Assembly (NCBI GenBank): GCA_948146395.1
Contig: OX411556.1
Location: forward strand, 32,331,056 to 32,395,055
Direction of reading: 5' to 3'
From: Fragum whitleyi
Taxonomy: Eukaryota > Mollusca > Bivalvia > Cardiida > Cardiidae
Length of the DNA: 64,000 nt
Made by a program: the position numbers and the translations under genes. The notes under the pieces were generated by a model. That model was not told where the DNA came from and searched no databases. It saw nothing but the letters and a program-made list of their open reading frames with translations. The number at the start of each line of letters is the position of its first letter. Position 1 is the first letter of the stretch. Of this stretch, positions 23,245-64,000 are shown piece by piece.

Positions 23245-23735
23245 ACAAGAGTACCGCAAGCGGATGCCAACGCCCGGAAATTGCAAATATTTCAACTTGG
23301 TACCTACAGAAAGGTCTTGTCCCAAGTAATGATCATGTGAAATATGAAGGCTCTTTGACTTACCATTCAAACGTTATGACCAATGTTAATTTTTTTTTAA
23401 AAAAAAAATATTGACCTAAAAAAATGACATTGACCTTCACTGATGACCTTGAACTTGGTATCTACAGAAAGGTCTTGTCCCAAGCAATGATCTTGTGAAA
23501 TATGAAGGCTCTATCACTTACCATTCAAAAGTAATGACACAGGTTAAATTTTTTTTGAGGAATTTGACCTTGAAAATTGACCATGACCTTGACTGATGAC
23601 CTAGAACTTGGTACCTACAGAAAGGTCTTGTCCCAACGTATGATCTTGTGAAATATGAAAGCTCTATCACTTACCATTCAAAAGTTATGACCAAGAGAAC
23701 ATTTTTATAGAAATTTGACCTTGAAAAAAAAAAAT
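23245..23735 (+). repeat. Tandem-repeat element, third type
   Basis: Left end AACAAGAGTACCGCAAGCGG, then three to four units carrying CTACAGAAAGGTCTTGTCCC and GTGAAATATGAAGGCTC, each ending in TTGACCTTGA runs. No clear right end; the sequence runs into the hAT pseudogene. Confidence 0.7.
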
Positions 23736-23749
23736 CGCCTGTTTTTCAT

Positions 23750-26316
23750 TTTGGCCCACTTCTCAAATGCCTTTTCAAACACAAATTCCTCAACAGGGGT
23801 CCCTCAATTGACAATCAATGTAACCTATCTAAGGCTTCATCAGACATCCTATTTTGACGGCAAGTCTTAATTAGGTTCTGGCCTGCTGAAGCCACATTCA
23901 CAGTCAACTGTGCTGACTTTGGCAACTAAAAATCCACCTGCTACCTCTGCTACTGCTGGATATATATCTACTTTCTTAATTGCTAAACTAGATACATCCC
24001 TAGCACTCCTAAATGACTTGTTGCCTGTATTGATTAAAGAGTCTATATAACCTAGGAATAACTCCAATTCTACTTTACTACCCTCATGTCCTATCGTCAA
24101 GAGATACTCACTAACTACATCTACATCCTTACCTTTGTCTGCAGCTCTGACATCTGACCTGAACATCTGAACAACTCAAAGCTGACAGAACAGCTGCATC
24201 TTTATTGTCCGCAAATCTCTCGACCACACTACTAACAATATACTTACCAAAAGCCTGACAGACTGACTCTGCTTCTTTCCCATGCTTCTCACTGTGTCTG
24301 ATGGTGCGCCCTAGGAACTGAAAAATGCAAAGTCTATCATTACTTACCTGTTTACTTGGTGCCTTCTCATCAAATGTCTGAAGTTTTGGCCCATACTTAC
24401 CAGCAAAACCTCAATCTGACTAATGGAGGATGAAATCAACGGATGGACATCAGAGAAGTCAATATCAGATGACTGAAATGACTGACAGAACTGAAAGGGG
24501 TTTAAGAATGTCTGCCAGGAAGTAAACAACCTACAGGAACTCGTAGGTGGTGATAGGTTTATAAAGACTTAAAGACTTACCTGAATTCTCTTCAAGTAAC
24601 ACTGTTACAAAACTATCATAATTCCTAACAAGAGTATCTACTGAGCCCTCTAAGCTTCACCAGTGTGTATGAAATACTTCCGTAAACTTGCAAGACTCAC
24701 CAGAGACAAGTTTCTGTGCAGACTCAAGCATTGTCACATTCTTCGGACTGTTATGGAAGTATTTATACACGCTGTTCAAGAATTCTTGGACCTTTACTAA
24801 ATAGGGTATCCTATCTGCCCCTGAACAACAACTTGAAGCTAACCTATGTGCTATACAAGGTGTGGCCAGCAGGTCAGGAATATTTTTTAAGTCTAGTAAC
24901 TACTCCTGATTTATGTCCTTCCATTACACTAGCCCCATCTGTACTGACCCCACAGAGACCCCTGATATTAATACCCGTCCCATCTAATGTATGTATTTCG
25001 TTGGCATAAATAGATTCTGAGCTGGCACGTTCCGGATAGTCAATTCCTAGGAATTTTGTATTAAGGGAAATATTACCAAAAGTGCCAGGCCAACAACCTA
25101 ATATACATTATCCAATTCTGGTGCACAGAAATGTCAGTAGACTCATCAAACATGATGCTAAACTTTCCGTTGTCTCTAATCTTGGTTAAGAGCTGGTCTT
25201 CTAGGACTACAGACATGCATGATTGAAAGTCAGAAATGGTAGAATTGTGCTGGTAGATGGTATGCTTATCAACTTTCGGGTCAGCCAGTTCAAAGACACC
25301 CTGTAATTTATATAAAAGATTGCCAAAATAGGATAGAATGCAAAAAAAGTAATAGGTCGGTTGGCTTACAAAGACTTGTAACCACAGCTCATTCTATAAC
25401 TTAATGGGTGCCCACTGCCATTTTCCTTTTTGAATGTTAGTTAAAAAATGATTATTCAATTATTTTCTCTTGTTATGGTAGTTTTAGAATTGGATGCTTT
25501 TTTTCATGAAAATGTACCCCTTTCTTTTCAGAAATTCTACATTGCCTTGGACCAACTGTAATCGTATCTTTCAAAAGAGTTTAATTCAGTAAATATATGG
25601 ATACCTGATATAGCCTATAGCTGTTCAACTGCTCAACTATTTAGCTAGGACAGCCGGATTTAGCAAGAAAGTAGAGATTGGCCATGGCAGTATGTACAGC
25701 TTTGGATCCCCTCGATATAGAAGTCTTATGGCAATTTGTGGTCGTAGTTTTGACGCCTGTACACTGGGTCTGATGTGGTCTAGAAATAAAAACAATAAAA
25801 AGCGTTACCTAATAGTCGTTACCTATTATTTTAGCCATCAATAATCCTATAAAACAGTGTTATCATCAAATAAAATAGAAAAAAGTTATGAATACAATAT
25901 AATAATAATAACGATGTATCGCCGAGTGGCAAAAAGAATCCACACAACTAAATTCGGCTGTAGTAAAGAGATTTAGATTTGCCTCCGCCGATTAAATCTA
26001 AGAGAACACTTTGAAATCTTTACACAATTATTACCATAGAATTTTGCCTTTTCGTATTATAATTACCTTTGCTCTTCATGTGATTGACGATAGATTCTCG
26101 TTTCATAACTGCACAACCAGTAGTGAAACAGTAACTCCAGTTACTTAGTAGACACAGTTTACATGACATGGCTTTTTTGGAAGCATCTTACACAAGGAAA
26201 TTAGAAAACTCAGAGTCAGAAAGCCATGAGTCCTTAAAATTCCGTTTTACAACTTTGGAAGGCGAGCCAAATTTTTCAATTTCCGAGTCATCGTCTTTGC
26301 GTTTTTTCACGGACAT
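23750..26316 (-). pseudogene. hAT-type transposase-like gene (ZNF862/KIAA1586-like), decayed
   Basis: Minus-strand pieces appear in the expected order. Start codon at 26316, then MSVKKRKDDDSEIE, NFKDSWL and a zinc-finger-like CKLC...TTGC...H segment ending about 26066. After a splice-like gap come AVHTAMANLYFLAKSGC (about 25715-25660), QSCMSVVLEDQLLTKIRDN and SIMFDESTD (25313-25134), then KYIVSSVVERFADNKDAAVL (about 24240) and ECGFSRQNLIKT near 23870, the hAT dimerisation motif. An in-frame stop after FSNFLV and several frameshifts break it. Acceptors at about 25312 and 25782 suggest introns, so it may derive from a host-type gene rather than a fresh transposon. Confidence 0.82.
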
Positions 26317-26947
26317 AGTCAAAAGCGATCCATTTTTGCTTTTGAAATACGGGGTAGATTACTTACCTATATATATTGTGACAGTTTCTTACCTGTAAGC
26401 GTTTCATTTTCGACTTTCGAAATAGCGGTTATTAAGTGATGCGATAATTACCCAATTTGTACAAGTGTCAAATTCGTCGTAATAACCCATTAATCGCTTA
26501 ATCAACATCTTTAAATGCAAGGTAATGTGTTACAAAATAAATGTGTAAAAACTTACTGTAAACCACATTGCAGACGATTGTGTAAATATAATCAATATAT
26601 GTCACACCCTCCGACCTTTTGACCGCACGCTTTATCCGTCAATCAAATCTCGATACTGCATACACCCGACAATGCAATTGACTGAAGGTTGTTTTGACTG
26701 GTCTTTACGATAGCTTTGGCCATACGATCGACGGCTCATTTAAGGAATCTCGGGGGGGGGGTGTGTTCATAATTTTTTGGCGCCAAATTTTTTGTCCCTT
26801 ATTTTCCTCTCTTAATCATATTGTATATTCAATAGGTAGAAATCTATATACCGAGGCATATAGTGACTTCTACTTTATGTTTTTTTCAAAAATATATTTT
26901 ACATTTATTTATTATCATTTTATTTTCAATAACACTAATTTTTCTTG
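26317..26947. other. No gene; G-run
   Basis: AT-rich sequence with a run of G at 26751-26762. Nothing else recognised. Confidence 0.4.
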
Positions 26948-26949
26948 TA

Positions 26950-28752
26950 CGAGGGTTGTCCGGAAAGTTCGTAGACATCGTCTTATACACACAACCTGTA
27001 TATCTAGAGATTGTTAACTCTACACGTCACTATTCACAAATATTCAAAGGGCCGCTATGCAAACTTTCAAGGGGATTCTCTAGTAAATAATGAACTTACA
27101 TTGAATTTTGTAAAGACATGTTTGTTGTAGTGGAGCAAAAAAGACGTTGTAACTTGTAACGCACATTACGACGTCGACATGAATATACGACTACTTTTCG
27201 AATCGATTGCAGTAATTATTACACTTACTTATCAAAGTTTTGCTTATATTTCAACTCACCTGTTGTATTATGTCATGATTATAAAAGAAAATCTAAATCT
27301 AAGAAATTTAGATTAAATTAAGAAAGAATCTAAAGATAATATAAAAGATTAAAGATAAATTAAGGTCGTGTGTATCCCGGAGTCCGATCAGTCCTGTGAC
27401 TTTGGTTTTCTTAAAAGCCATACCCAAAAAGGCACAAAACTCGTTTGCCAGAATTGTTCATTTATCTAAGTAAATTTTGATTCAGAAAAAGAAATCATTT
27501 CATTTAGTGTATGTAATCTTAGTGGAAACACATTGACCCGAACCTACCCTTTGTGATTTAAATAAATGAAATATCAGTCGTTTCCCTTCGGCAAAACACG
27601 ACTAACCTGCGGAATTCAGTCGTAGAGTTGGAGTCCCTTCTGTTAACTTGTTATCGCCCATGCTTTTTACTGTAACGGCGATATTTGGTCACGCTCATGA
27701 ATAATTGAATCAATACACAGAGTGAGTCTCCTATTGAAGCTGGTGACAAAAATGATACAAATTTTCAAAGGTCTTTATGTTTTTTGAATGGAAATAAAAT
27801 GAAATCTCTTGTCACAGTCGCGTAAAGTAGGAACAATTGTTGTTTTTTTCTTGAAATTGAATCGTCTGCTTTATGACCACGTGTCCTGTATACCGATTTA
27901 CAATTAAGACCACGCATACATTTTTTTCAAAGTATAACAGAATGTCCATGCTTGATCTTCACGTGCCGAAGTATCATCGGAACTGTATTCGTGAACCTTA
28001 TTATTTATTCTGCATAAGGTTCAGGTTCAAGTTAATATGCGCTCGCTATACGTATCATTAAAGAACGAACTTTCGGCCACTGTCACAAGTCAAAGTTAAT
28101 TCTCAAAGCTCTTTTTTTATTCGAACAGCGTTTCGTCATGACGTTCCCGGCTAAAATGTAGACTTCGCATTATAGTAGCTTTGCTTAAAACCTATCTATG
28201 ACTATATCTAGTAACTGGAAATTTTCAACTGGAAATACTATTTGTTGAGAAATGTTTGCAAATTATTCCTGTAATTGAAATAAAGGGGTATATTTCTTCT
28301 ATTTACCCGGGTTTTAAAGAAAAATGCAAATTAGACGCTGCTCCGCGGCAACGTCTGACGGCGTTATTTTTCGTTCAATCTCGCACACGGTGTGCTATAA
28401 TATTTTGCATTCATTCGAGTATTTATACAACGATCACTCATATTACAGTAAAGAACTCGTAATTTTGGCACAATAAATGCATGTTAATATTAATATTCTT
28501 AAAAGATCTTACCCTAAAAAGATTTTTTTTGTAATCAATCGTTATCAGGTAACGTTTACAATTTCGACGTGCTTCGGGTACCGCTAGGTGGGTTGCTAAG
28601 GCCACTATCATATGCTTGTCAATAAAAAAAGTTGAACAATTTTCTTCGGGTATGAAGTCATTGATAATAAGGGTAGCGATTAACATAAGAATTAAAATGG
28701 AAGAAGCTATTGAGAACATTAGATTGTCTACGAGCTTTCCGGACAACCCTCG
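26950..28752. mobile_element. Mariner-type element, TIRs intact, no transposase
   Basis: Left TIR 26950-26976 (CGAGGGTTGTCCGGAAAGTT...) and right TIR 28726-28752 match at 26 of 27 positions in inverted orientation, each flanked by TA. The termini look like mariner ends. The 1.75 kb between shows no transposase or DDD/E motif in any frame; open frames of up to 107 codons there are unrecognised. So a non-autonomous element, or two ends around foreign filler. Confidence 0.75.
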
Positions 28753-29479
28753 TAAATTCACTGGTTACTCTACAGGAAAGCTGGTTATTCTAATTACTAA
28801 ACTTATGCCCCTGATGATTAACCCTTACCCTGCTATTCACAGCATATTCCTGCTATAAACAAAAACCAGTATGTCTATCGGTAGTTAGTATAGACTAAGA
28901 TAAGTTTTACAAACAAGAGCATAGTGTCACTGTGATAAAACCCCACGAAAGCAATGAATATGTGCACCAGTTGCCAAGATATACCCGTGCCCTAATCCTA
29001 TCTTAAGAGAAATAATAAATTAACCCCTCATAAACAAACAAATCTTCAAGTAACCCTTCTTATGCTTTTCATGACATATTCCTAATGTACACAAAGCCTT
29101 GGCCCCAAGTATAGAGCAAGATCAACCTGCAAACATGCTTCCAAACCTTAGTATACACTGCCAACCAGTAATACCTTCTCAGCGTTTTGATCTGATTTCA
29201 ATGAGAAAAAAATATATCCAAATGACTCATTAATTTGGATCTAAGGAGGTCCTTTCCTTAAAGTTTGGGAGTCCCTGTTTAAGATAGCAACTATTTCTTT
29301 CAAGCACTTATCGTTATTTTATACGAATCTAGAGCTATTCTCCTTGTTAAATGTGTTGGATATATATTGACTATATGAGGCTCAATTTCGGAAAATAATT
29401 CTTTCAAACAGTCTTTAATTCTTGTCTGAAGCTGATCCTAAGAGGGTCTTTGGGACTCGCATCAGATTGCTTTGAGGGT
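28753..29479. other. No gene; repeat fragment
   Basis: About 29235-29450 is an inverted copy of sequence at about 53800-54010 (AACAGTCTTYAATTCTT). Its family is unknown. Confidence 0.4.
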
Positions 29480-32400
29480 CTTTCGTCTTCTTCTTCCTTT
29501 TTCTGACCTCTTTCGACTTAGCGAAGATTCTGTCAGTTTTGTGGTGCGCTTATTTTCTTTCGACGGCGGACTTTTTTTGTTGTTGCTTTTGCTTTATTTT
29601 ATAAACCACTCTTTCCCCTCAACCTCCCCTTCCATATCTTTCTTATTTATCCCCCAGAGTGCAAAATCTATTCTTGATTATCTCGATTGTGTTTGCTTCC
29701 TCAACCTCTGGAGGGAGACGATTCCATTCCCTAATAGTTCTGTCAAAAAGGACCACTTCTTTACATCTTTTCTGGCGATAGGAATTTCGTAGATATGAAT
29801 TTGACTATGTCTATTTCTATTTTTATTCCAGGTATTTATATTTTTGTATGTCAACTTTATGATTTTTTACTTTATAGAGCTTACCTAGTCTGGAGTGTTT
29901 TCTTCTGCCATAGAGATTCTGCCAATTTAACTCATTTAGCATATTTCCTACGCTAGATCGATTTCTGAATCTACCCAAAACGTACGTAGCCCCCCCCCCC
30001 CCCCTTCTTTGAACCTTCTCGTTTTGATCTATTTGAGTTTGTTTGTATGGGTCCCAAACGGTACAAGAATATTCTAATTGAGGTCTCAAAAGGGATTTGT
30101 AAGCCTTTTCTTTAATTGATTTGGGTGATATGTTGAGGTTTCTATGGAGAGAGCCAAGAGTTTGTTTTGCTTTGAAACAAATGTTGTTTATATGCCCTCC
30201 CCAGTTGAGATCAATGTGTAAGGCATAGGTAGATTTTTTTCGGTGAGCCGTGAATCTACATTTAACCGTTAGATTCCCGTGCCATGTTATCGATATAGAT
30301 AAAAAAAAAATGGTTTAAATAACTCATTTAAAAGGGTAACAATTTACCTTTTAAAGGAAGGCTAATAATTCTCCTCAGTCGCTATGTTTACTACTTACTT
30401 CAATAAAAGAAGTGATGGGGTCAGATTAAATTCCTATCATTTGCTTTTTGAACATACCTGATTTACCTTTGGTAATGGACTCAGCGTCTACGTCAGAGCT
30501 CAGTTTTGAAAATACACCTATACATCCTAGTTTTTGGTGGACGTTTACGTTCACCAGTGTTGATACCATGTAAGAACAATCCTGTCAGATGTTAATAGGT
30601 TTTCAAAACAGTAGAGCTCACTTAGATTCAATTTACTCTTTTTCAAGAATTGTATTTGTCTGACGATTATGCATTTTAAAAATGGAGTGAAACAAGGAAT
30701 CTTCATAACTTGTTGAAACCTCAAAGACATCTTTTAAGGCGAAACCAAATGAAATTCTGAGATCAGGTGAATGTTTTGCTTGCGTAGAACTACTTTTCAG
30801 GCAGAGTGAGTAATTTGCCCCCTTTTTTTCCCATTGGTCTATGGGAGATCACTTGGTGAATCGAATTACTGGAATGGTAACCTCCCCTGACACTACTTAT
30901 GTATTTAAAGCAAAGGCCAATTCATGGAAATTACGGAATACACATGAATAGCGATACAGCCTGAGCAGGTAAAGTAAAACATTCAGGTCGTGTGATAACG
31001 GTTTATACAAAGTGGTTTTACTTTACTTTCAACGCAACACAGCCAATCTCAAGACGGTTGTCTGCATTTTTTTACCTGTATATATAAACACTTACCCTTT
31101 CTTTATTTGAAAATGAAATTCGCGGAAAAATTAACTATCTTATGGTATTTTAGCTCACCTGAGGACATCGTACTCAAGGTGAGCTTTTGTGATCATTGGA
31201 TGTCCGTCTTGAGTCGTCCGTCGTCAGCAATTTAAGTGTTTACTCTCTAGAGGCCACAAATATGGACCAATCAACATGACACTTTGTCAGAATGTTCTCA
31301 AGGATTAACCCTTGTGAAAATGGGAGAGATCCATGCCATATCACGGGAAAAGGGGCCTAAAAGACAAATTTCTTGTTTACACATTAGAGACCTCAAATAT
31401 GGTCCAATTATCATGAAACTTAGTAAGAATGTTTGTCAGGTTACAAGGATGAATCTTTTTGAAAATGGGAAGGATCCATGCCATATCACAGGAAAAGGGG
31501 TAATGACAATGTTTTTGTTTACAATTTAGAGGCCACAAATATATTCCGATCTTAATGAAACTTGGTCAGAATGTTTGTCAGGTTACATGAATGAACCCTT
31601 TTGAAAATGGGAAGGATCCGTGCCATATCACAGGAAAAGGGGCCTTAATGACAATTTTCTTATTAACACTATAGAGGCTACAAATATGGTCCAATTATCA
31701 TGAAATATGGTCAGAATATTTGTCAGGTCACAAGGATGAACCCTTTTGAAAATCGGAAGGAGGCATGCCATATTACAGTAAAAGGGGACTTAATGTCAAT
31801 TTCCTTTTTTACAATCTAGAGGCCACAAATATGATCCAATCTTCTTGAAACTTGGTCAGCATGTGTTTCTTGTCACAAGGATGAACCCTATTGAAAATGG
31901 GAAGAATCCATGCCTTATCTTGGGAAAAGGGGCCTTAATCACAATTTTCTTGTTTAAACTCTAACAAGTCATAAATTTGCAATTATGGCTTGTTTGCATA
32001 GTCCTCATGTTAAGCAGATAACACCATAATCAAAATTTCAATTATGAGATTACGGAGAATCAATGTGCATTACAAAATAATAATAATAACCTAGATCATC
32101 CAATTGTCATTTCTTTCTTTTTATACCAAATGGATTAGACAATCACTCTTCAAACTACACCCGGCATAATGCCGAAAGTTATCAAAACCTTGTCATTACA
32201 GGACTTTGGTTGACGATCGACGATATATGTTGAGAAATGTGTATCTGAAACAAGATGCGAACTTGGGTCAGGTCAATTTCCTTTTTATCGTCATGTTACA
32301 TGTAAAATTCCTCCCCATTTCAACAAATGGAAGAATCACTCTAGTATGCCAACAGAAACGTCCACCATCAGTACTTTCAGTGCTTTGATTTTGTGTTTTG

Positions 32401-33340
32401 TTCTATGAACAAATTTATGGCCATACAGTCGATAGTCAAATCAAAAACGTTCCTTTTTGTTTGTCACTTAGAGAACTGAACACTTTTTAGGGTGGGATTC
32501 CATATGCCATTTCTTTTCACCTGCTACCAATTTCTTTAGTTCACTTTGTTATGATTGGCAGTCACTTTCAGATTTAACTGTGAGGTAGACTTTAGTGTCG
32601 TCTGCAAACAGGTGTACAGTGGAGTTTGGGCCTTCTGGTAAGTCGTTGATGTAGAACAGGAACAGGCTTGGTCTGTTCAACCTGCTTACGATTCGAGAGA
32701 AATACCTCAATTCACTTTAGGACCTTTCATTTGATTTCATAGTGGTGTAATTTATGGATCAGGAGATACTTTATCAAAGGCTTTGGAGAAGTCGAGAATA
32801 AGGAAATCTGTTTGTTTTTCCCGAGTCAAGGTTTTTAGCCAGGCCATCTATAAATTTAATGATTTGCGTCTCGCAAGATCTTTTACTTCGGGCCCCCTGA
32901 TGTAGTGGGTAGAGAATCTTGTTTGTTTCGGCGTGATTCATAATATGGCTGGTGATAAGTTTTGAAGCATACACATGATAAAGATATTGGTCTGTAATTT
33001 GAGGCTAGGTATGTATTTCCTATTTGTATGCTCGGATGATTCCAGCATTTTTGCAATCTTCTAGAATGTTAACAGTGTCTATGAAATTTTGGAAGATCAT
33101 ATTGATAAATTGGAGCAAAGGTGCTGGCTAGTTCTTTAAGAATTATTGGTTAAATATCATCTAGTCCACAGGCTTTGTGTATATTTGGATTTTTTGTAGT
33201 TTTTCATCTCCATTAGTCATCATAATTATGTCTTCTGTTTCCTTATAGATTTTCCTGTTTGGAACATAGTTTCTTTCCACGAAATTTCATAATGATATTC
33301 TTGTTGGGTTTGGGGAATACACATTAAATTTGTCATTAAG
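29480..33340 (-). pseudogene. LINE reverse-transcriptase remnant, split by a 2.1 kb insertion
   Basis: Minus-strand order: upstream part 33340-32385 with NYRPISLSCVCFK, HIMNHAETNKILYPLHQGAR, IIKFIDGLAKNLDSGK, YINDLPEGPNSTVHLFADD (the catalytic FADD box) and KKWHMESHPKKCSVL. Downstream part 30260-29480 with LNWGGHINNICFKAKQTLGS and RPQLEYSCTVWDPY, typical of the RT thumb of Jockey/CR1-type LINEs. The break falls within the same domain with little missing, so this is one copy opened by insertion. Stops, frameshifts and a C-run at about 29990-30004 make it non-functional. Confidence 0.8.
31151..31968 (-). repeat. Tandem-repeat element (pearl/HINE-like), reverse
   Basis: Begins TAGCTCACCTGAGGACATCG and GTACTCAAGGTGAGCT (terminal hairpin), then CCGTCTTGAGTCGTCCGTCG, then about five units of roughly 145 bp carrying GAGGCCACAAATATGG and ATCCATGCCATATCACRGG. 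Lies within the sequence that splits the LINE. Same monomer as 53085-53504. Confidence 0.82.
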
Positions 33341-33546
33341 AATATTTCCCTTCGTCCTGATTGATAAACTGTGGCTATTTCCACAAACAATGAGCAGATA
33401 ACTAAAAATTATGAGACAAGAAATATTTAACACGCGCACATTTCTTTTTTAAATGAAGTAAATTTGATTATGATTTTTCTTTATCTGTCGAGCTATTAGC
33501 AGACCGAATCATTCAAGGGCCAGTCTGACCATTTGATCAAATGTAC

Positions 33547-34250
33547 GGTTTAGGGTCAAAAAGGCCCAATGACAAAAAGGCCCACTGTACAAAAAGGCCA
33601 AGTGACAAAAAGTCCCGGGTCAAAAAGGCCCAGTCCAAAAAGGCCCACTATGAAAAATGACTGAAAAGGCCCACTGTCAGAATTGAATAAAAGAGGGTTA
33701 TTCCGGTTGAAATGTGATATCATAGAGAGTCAACCTTTGGTTATTGCTTGAAATGAAACAGAAAAACATATGATAGTGCCTGGGAGATATTCTTTTTAAA
33801 AAAAATACGATGTATATACATGTATTGTATGTCTTCTGCTTCGTAGCATCATTCCTAATCCACACACTTGTTATACTTCATTTCATTCTTGGATGATAAT
33901 ACATGTGGCAAACAGACTAATATGAAACCATTATTTCATGATAGGCATTTGTAAAATTATTACCATCCATTTAGTGTTCAAAGTGAATCCAAAGATATAA
34001 CGAAAAGGATGTTATTATATCAAAATTATTAAAAATGATTTAAAAATAAGACGTAATACTTATCAATATATATATATAAATCTAACAGGTATTTGAAGCA
34101 TTGTAGGTCAGTATTTGTGGACATCTTTGTCACATTCAAGAGTGGGCCTTTTGGGACTGGGCCTTTTTGGTCAACTTTATTTGTGGGCCTTTTTGACCAG
34201 GGCCTTTCTGGCCCGGGCCTTTCTGTCACTGGGCCTTTTTGACCCGACAC
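33547..34250. mobile_element. MULE-like non-autonomous element with 9 bp target duplication and AAAAAGGCCC arrays
   Basis: Flanked by CAAATGTAC at 33538-33546 and 34251-34259, a perfect 9 bp direct repeat. Termini GGTTTAGGGTCAAAAAGGCC and its inverted partner (GGCCTTTTTGACCC...). The left 130 bp repeats CAAAAAGGCCC about nine times; the right 110 bp repeats GGGCCTTTTTG in the opposite sense. The middle is plain AT-rich. A 9 bp duplication is typical of Mutator-like elements, but no transposase is present. It ends 42 bp before the NMT start codon. Confidence 0.8.
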
Positions 34251-34292
34251 CAAATGTACCAATAAGGTCTCCAGTCTATTTCAACAACAAGC

Positions 34293-63626
<29,334 letters not shown>

Positions 63627-63654
63627 GTATGCAATTGATTGATTGATGAAAAAA

Positions 63655-63917
63655 GTTTAATGCCGCTTTCAACAATTTTTAAGTTATATTGTGGCGGCTT
63701 GAGCACCTAACAATGGTTTCCTGATATTTCTCTCACCAGTACAACCACCACATCCTTCCCTAGTCTCCAGCTGCTATCTCACATAGGTCTATGAAAATCA
63801 ACATATTGGTGAGAGACAAATAGTTGGCAAGAATGAGTACCGCTGTCGGGGATCGAACCCTGGACCTCTAGATTGATAGTCTGACTGGGTACCAACTGTG
63901 CTTTGACGTCGGCACAG
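63655..63917 (-). mobile_element. tRNA-derived SINE, complete
   Basis: On the minus strand: AGCACAGTTGGTACCCAG (A box), GGTTCGATCCC (perfect B box, about 63855-63865), then CAACTATTTGTCTCTCACCA, GATAGCAGCTGGAGA, CCATTGTTAGGTGCTC and the tail GAAAGCGGCATTAAAC. Best copy of the family; lies just after NMT exon 13. Confidence 0.8.
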
Positions 63918-64000
63918 GTATGTGATTGAACATGGTAGCATAATATATAGTGTTAATTCATGTTTTTGAGGGCGTTTACATTTGCAGAGACCTGAAAAAT

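Noticed and set aside
28438..28761. 107-codon minus-strand ORF with hydrophobic stretch
   Set aside because: Overlaps the right TIR of the mariner-type element and has no recognised domain.
29823..30089. Independent 88-codon gene
   Set aside because: It is the thumb region of the LINE remnant, with a homopolymer-induced frame change.
63830..63917. tRNA gene on the minus strand
   Set aside because: A and B boxes are present but no acceptor stem closes, and a SINE body shared with other loci follows.

Overview
This is eukaryotic DNA, AT-rich and intron-rich, with all genes split by GT-AG introns. The repeat content points to a bivalve mollusc: many tandem-repeat elements whose ends carry the AGCTCACCTGAGCAC hairpin, several MITE families, tRNA-derived SINEs and decayed LINEs. 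The species cannot be named from the sequence.

Two protein-coding genes are well supported. On the minus strand (6409-19805) is a seven-exon gene whose spliced product is 211 residues and matches calaxin (CLXN/EFCAB1), the EF-hand calcium sensor of ciliary outer dynein arms. All junctions keep frame; only the last exon is a weaker call. On the plus strand (34293 to beyond the window end) is the gene for glycylpeptide N-tetradecanoyltransferase (NMT). Thirteen exons encode 557 residues, and only the last few codons lie past position 64000. The genes do not overlap and have no evident functional link.

Layout: 1-6400 is repeat-derived (a fragment at 640-1130, tandem-repeat elements at 1136-2847 and 4012-5155, a MITE at 5783-6190). 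Calaxin introns at 6469-19735 hold a tandem-repeat element with a dimeric higher-order period (9441-11359), nested MITEs and SINEs. The 14.5 kb between the genes (19806-34292) holds another tandem-repeat element (20371-21795), a hAT-type transposase pseudogene (about 23750-26316), a mariner-type element without transposase (26950-28752) and one LINE split into two pieces (29480-30260 and 32385-33340). A 704 bp element with a clear 9 bp target duplication (33547-34250) ends 42 bp before the NMT start codon. NMT introns hold many further elements, including a Tc1-like MITE with a tandem-repeat element nested in it (39559-41302), a palindrome-rich family in inverted orientation in introns 1 and 9, and three decayed copies of the 3' part of exon 8 inside intron 8.

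I see no new multi-gene system, CRISPR, tRNA or rRNA gene. The most interesting signals are mobile-element architectures: several unrelated families made of inverted arrays of one 8-10 base motif, a MITE family with 5 bp target duplications at three loci, the promoter-proximal insertion at NMT, and the intronic exon-fragment amplification.
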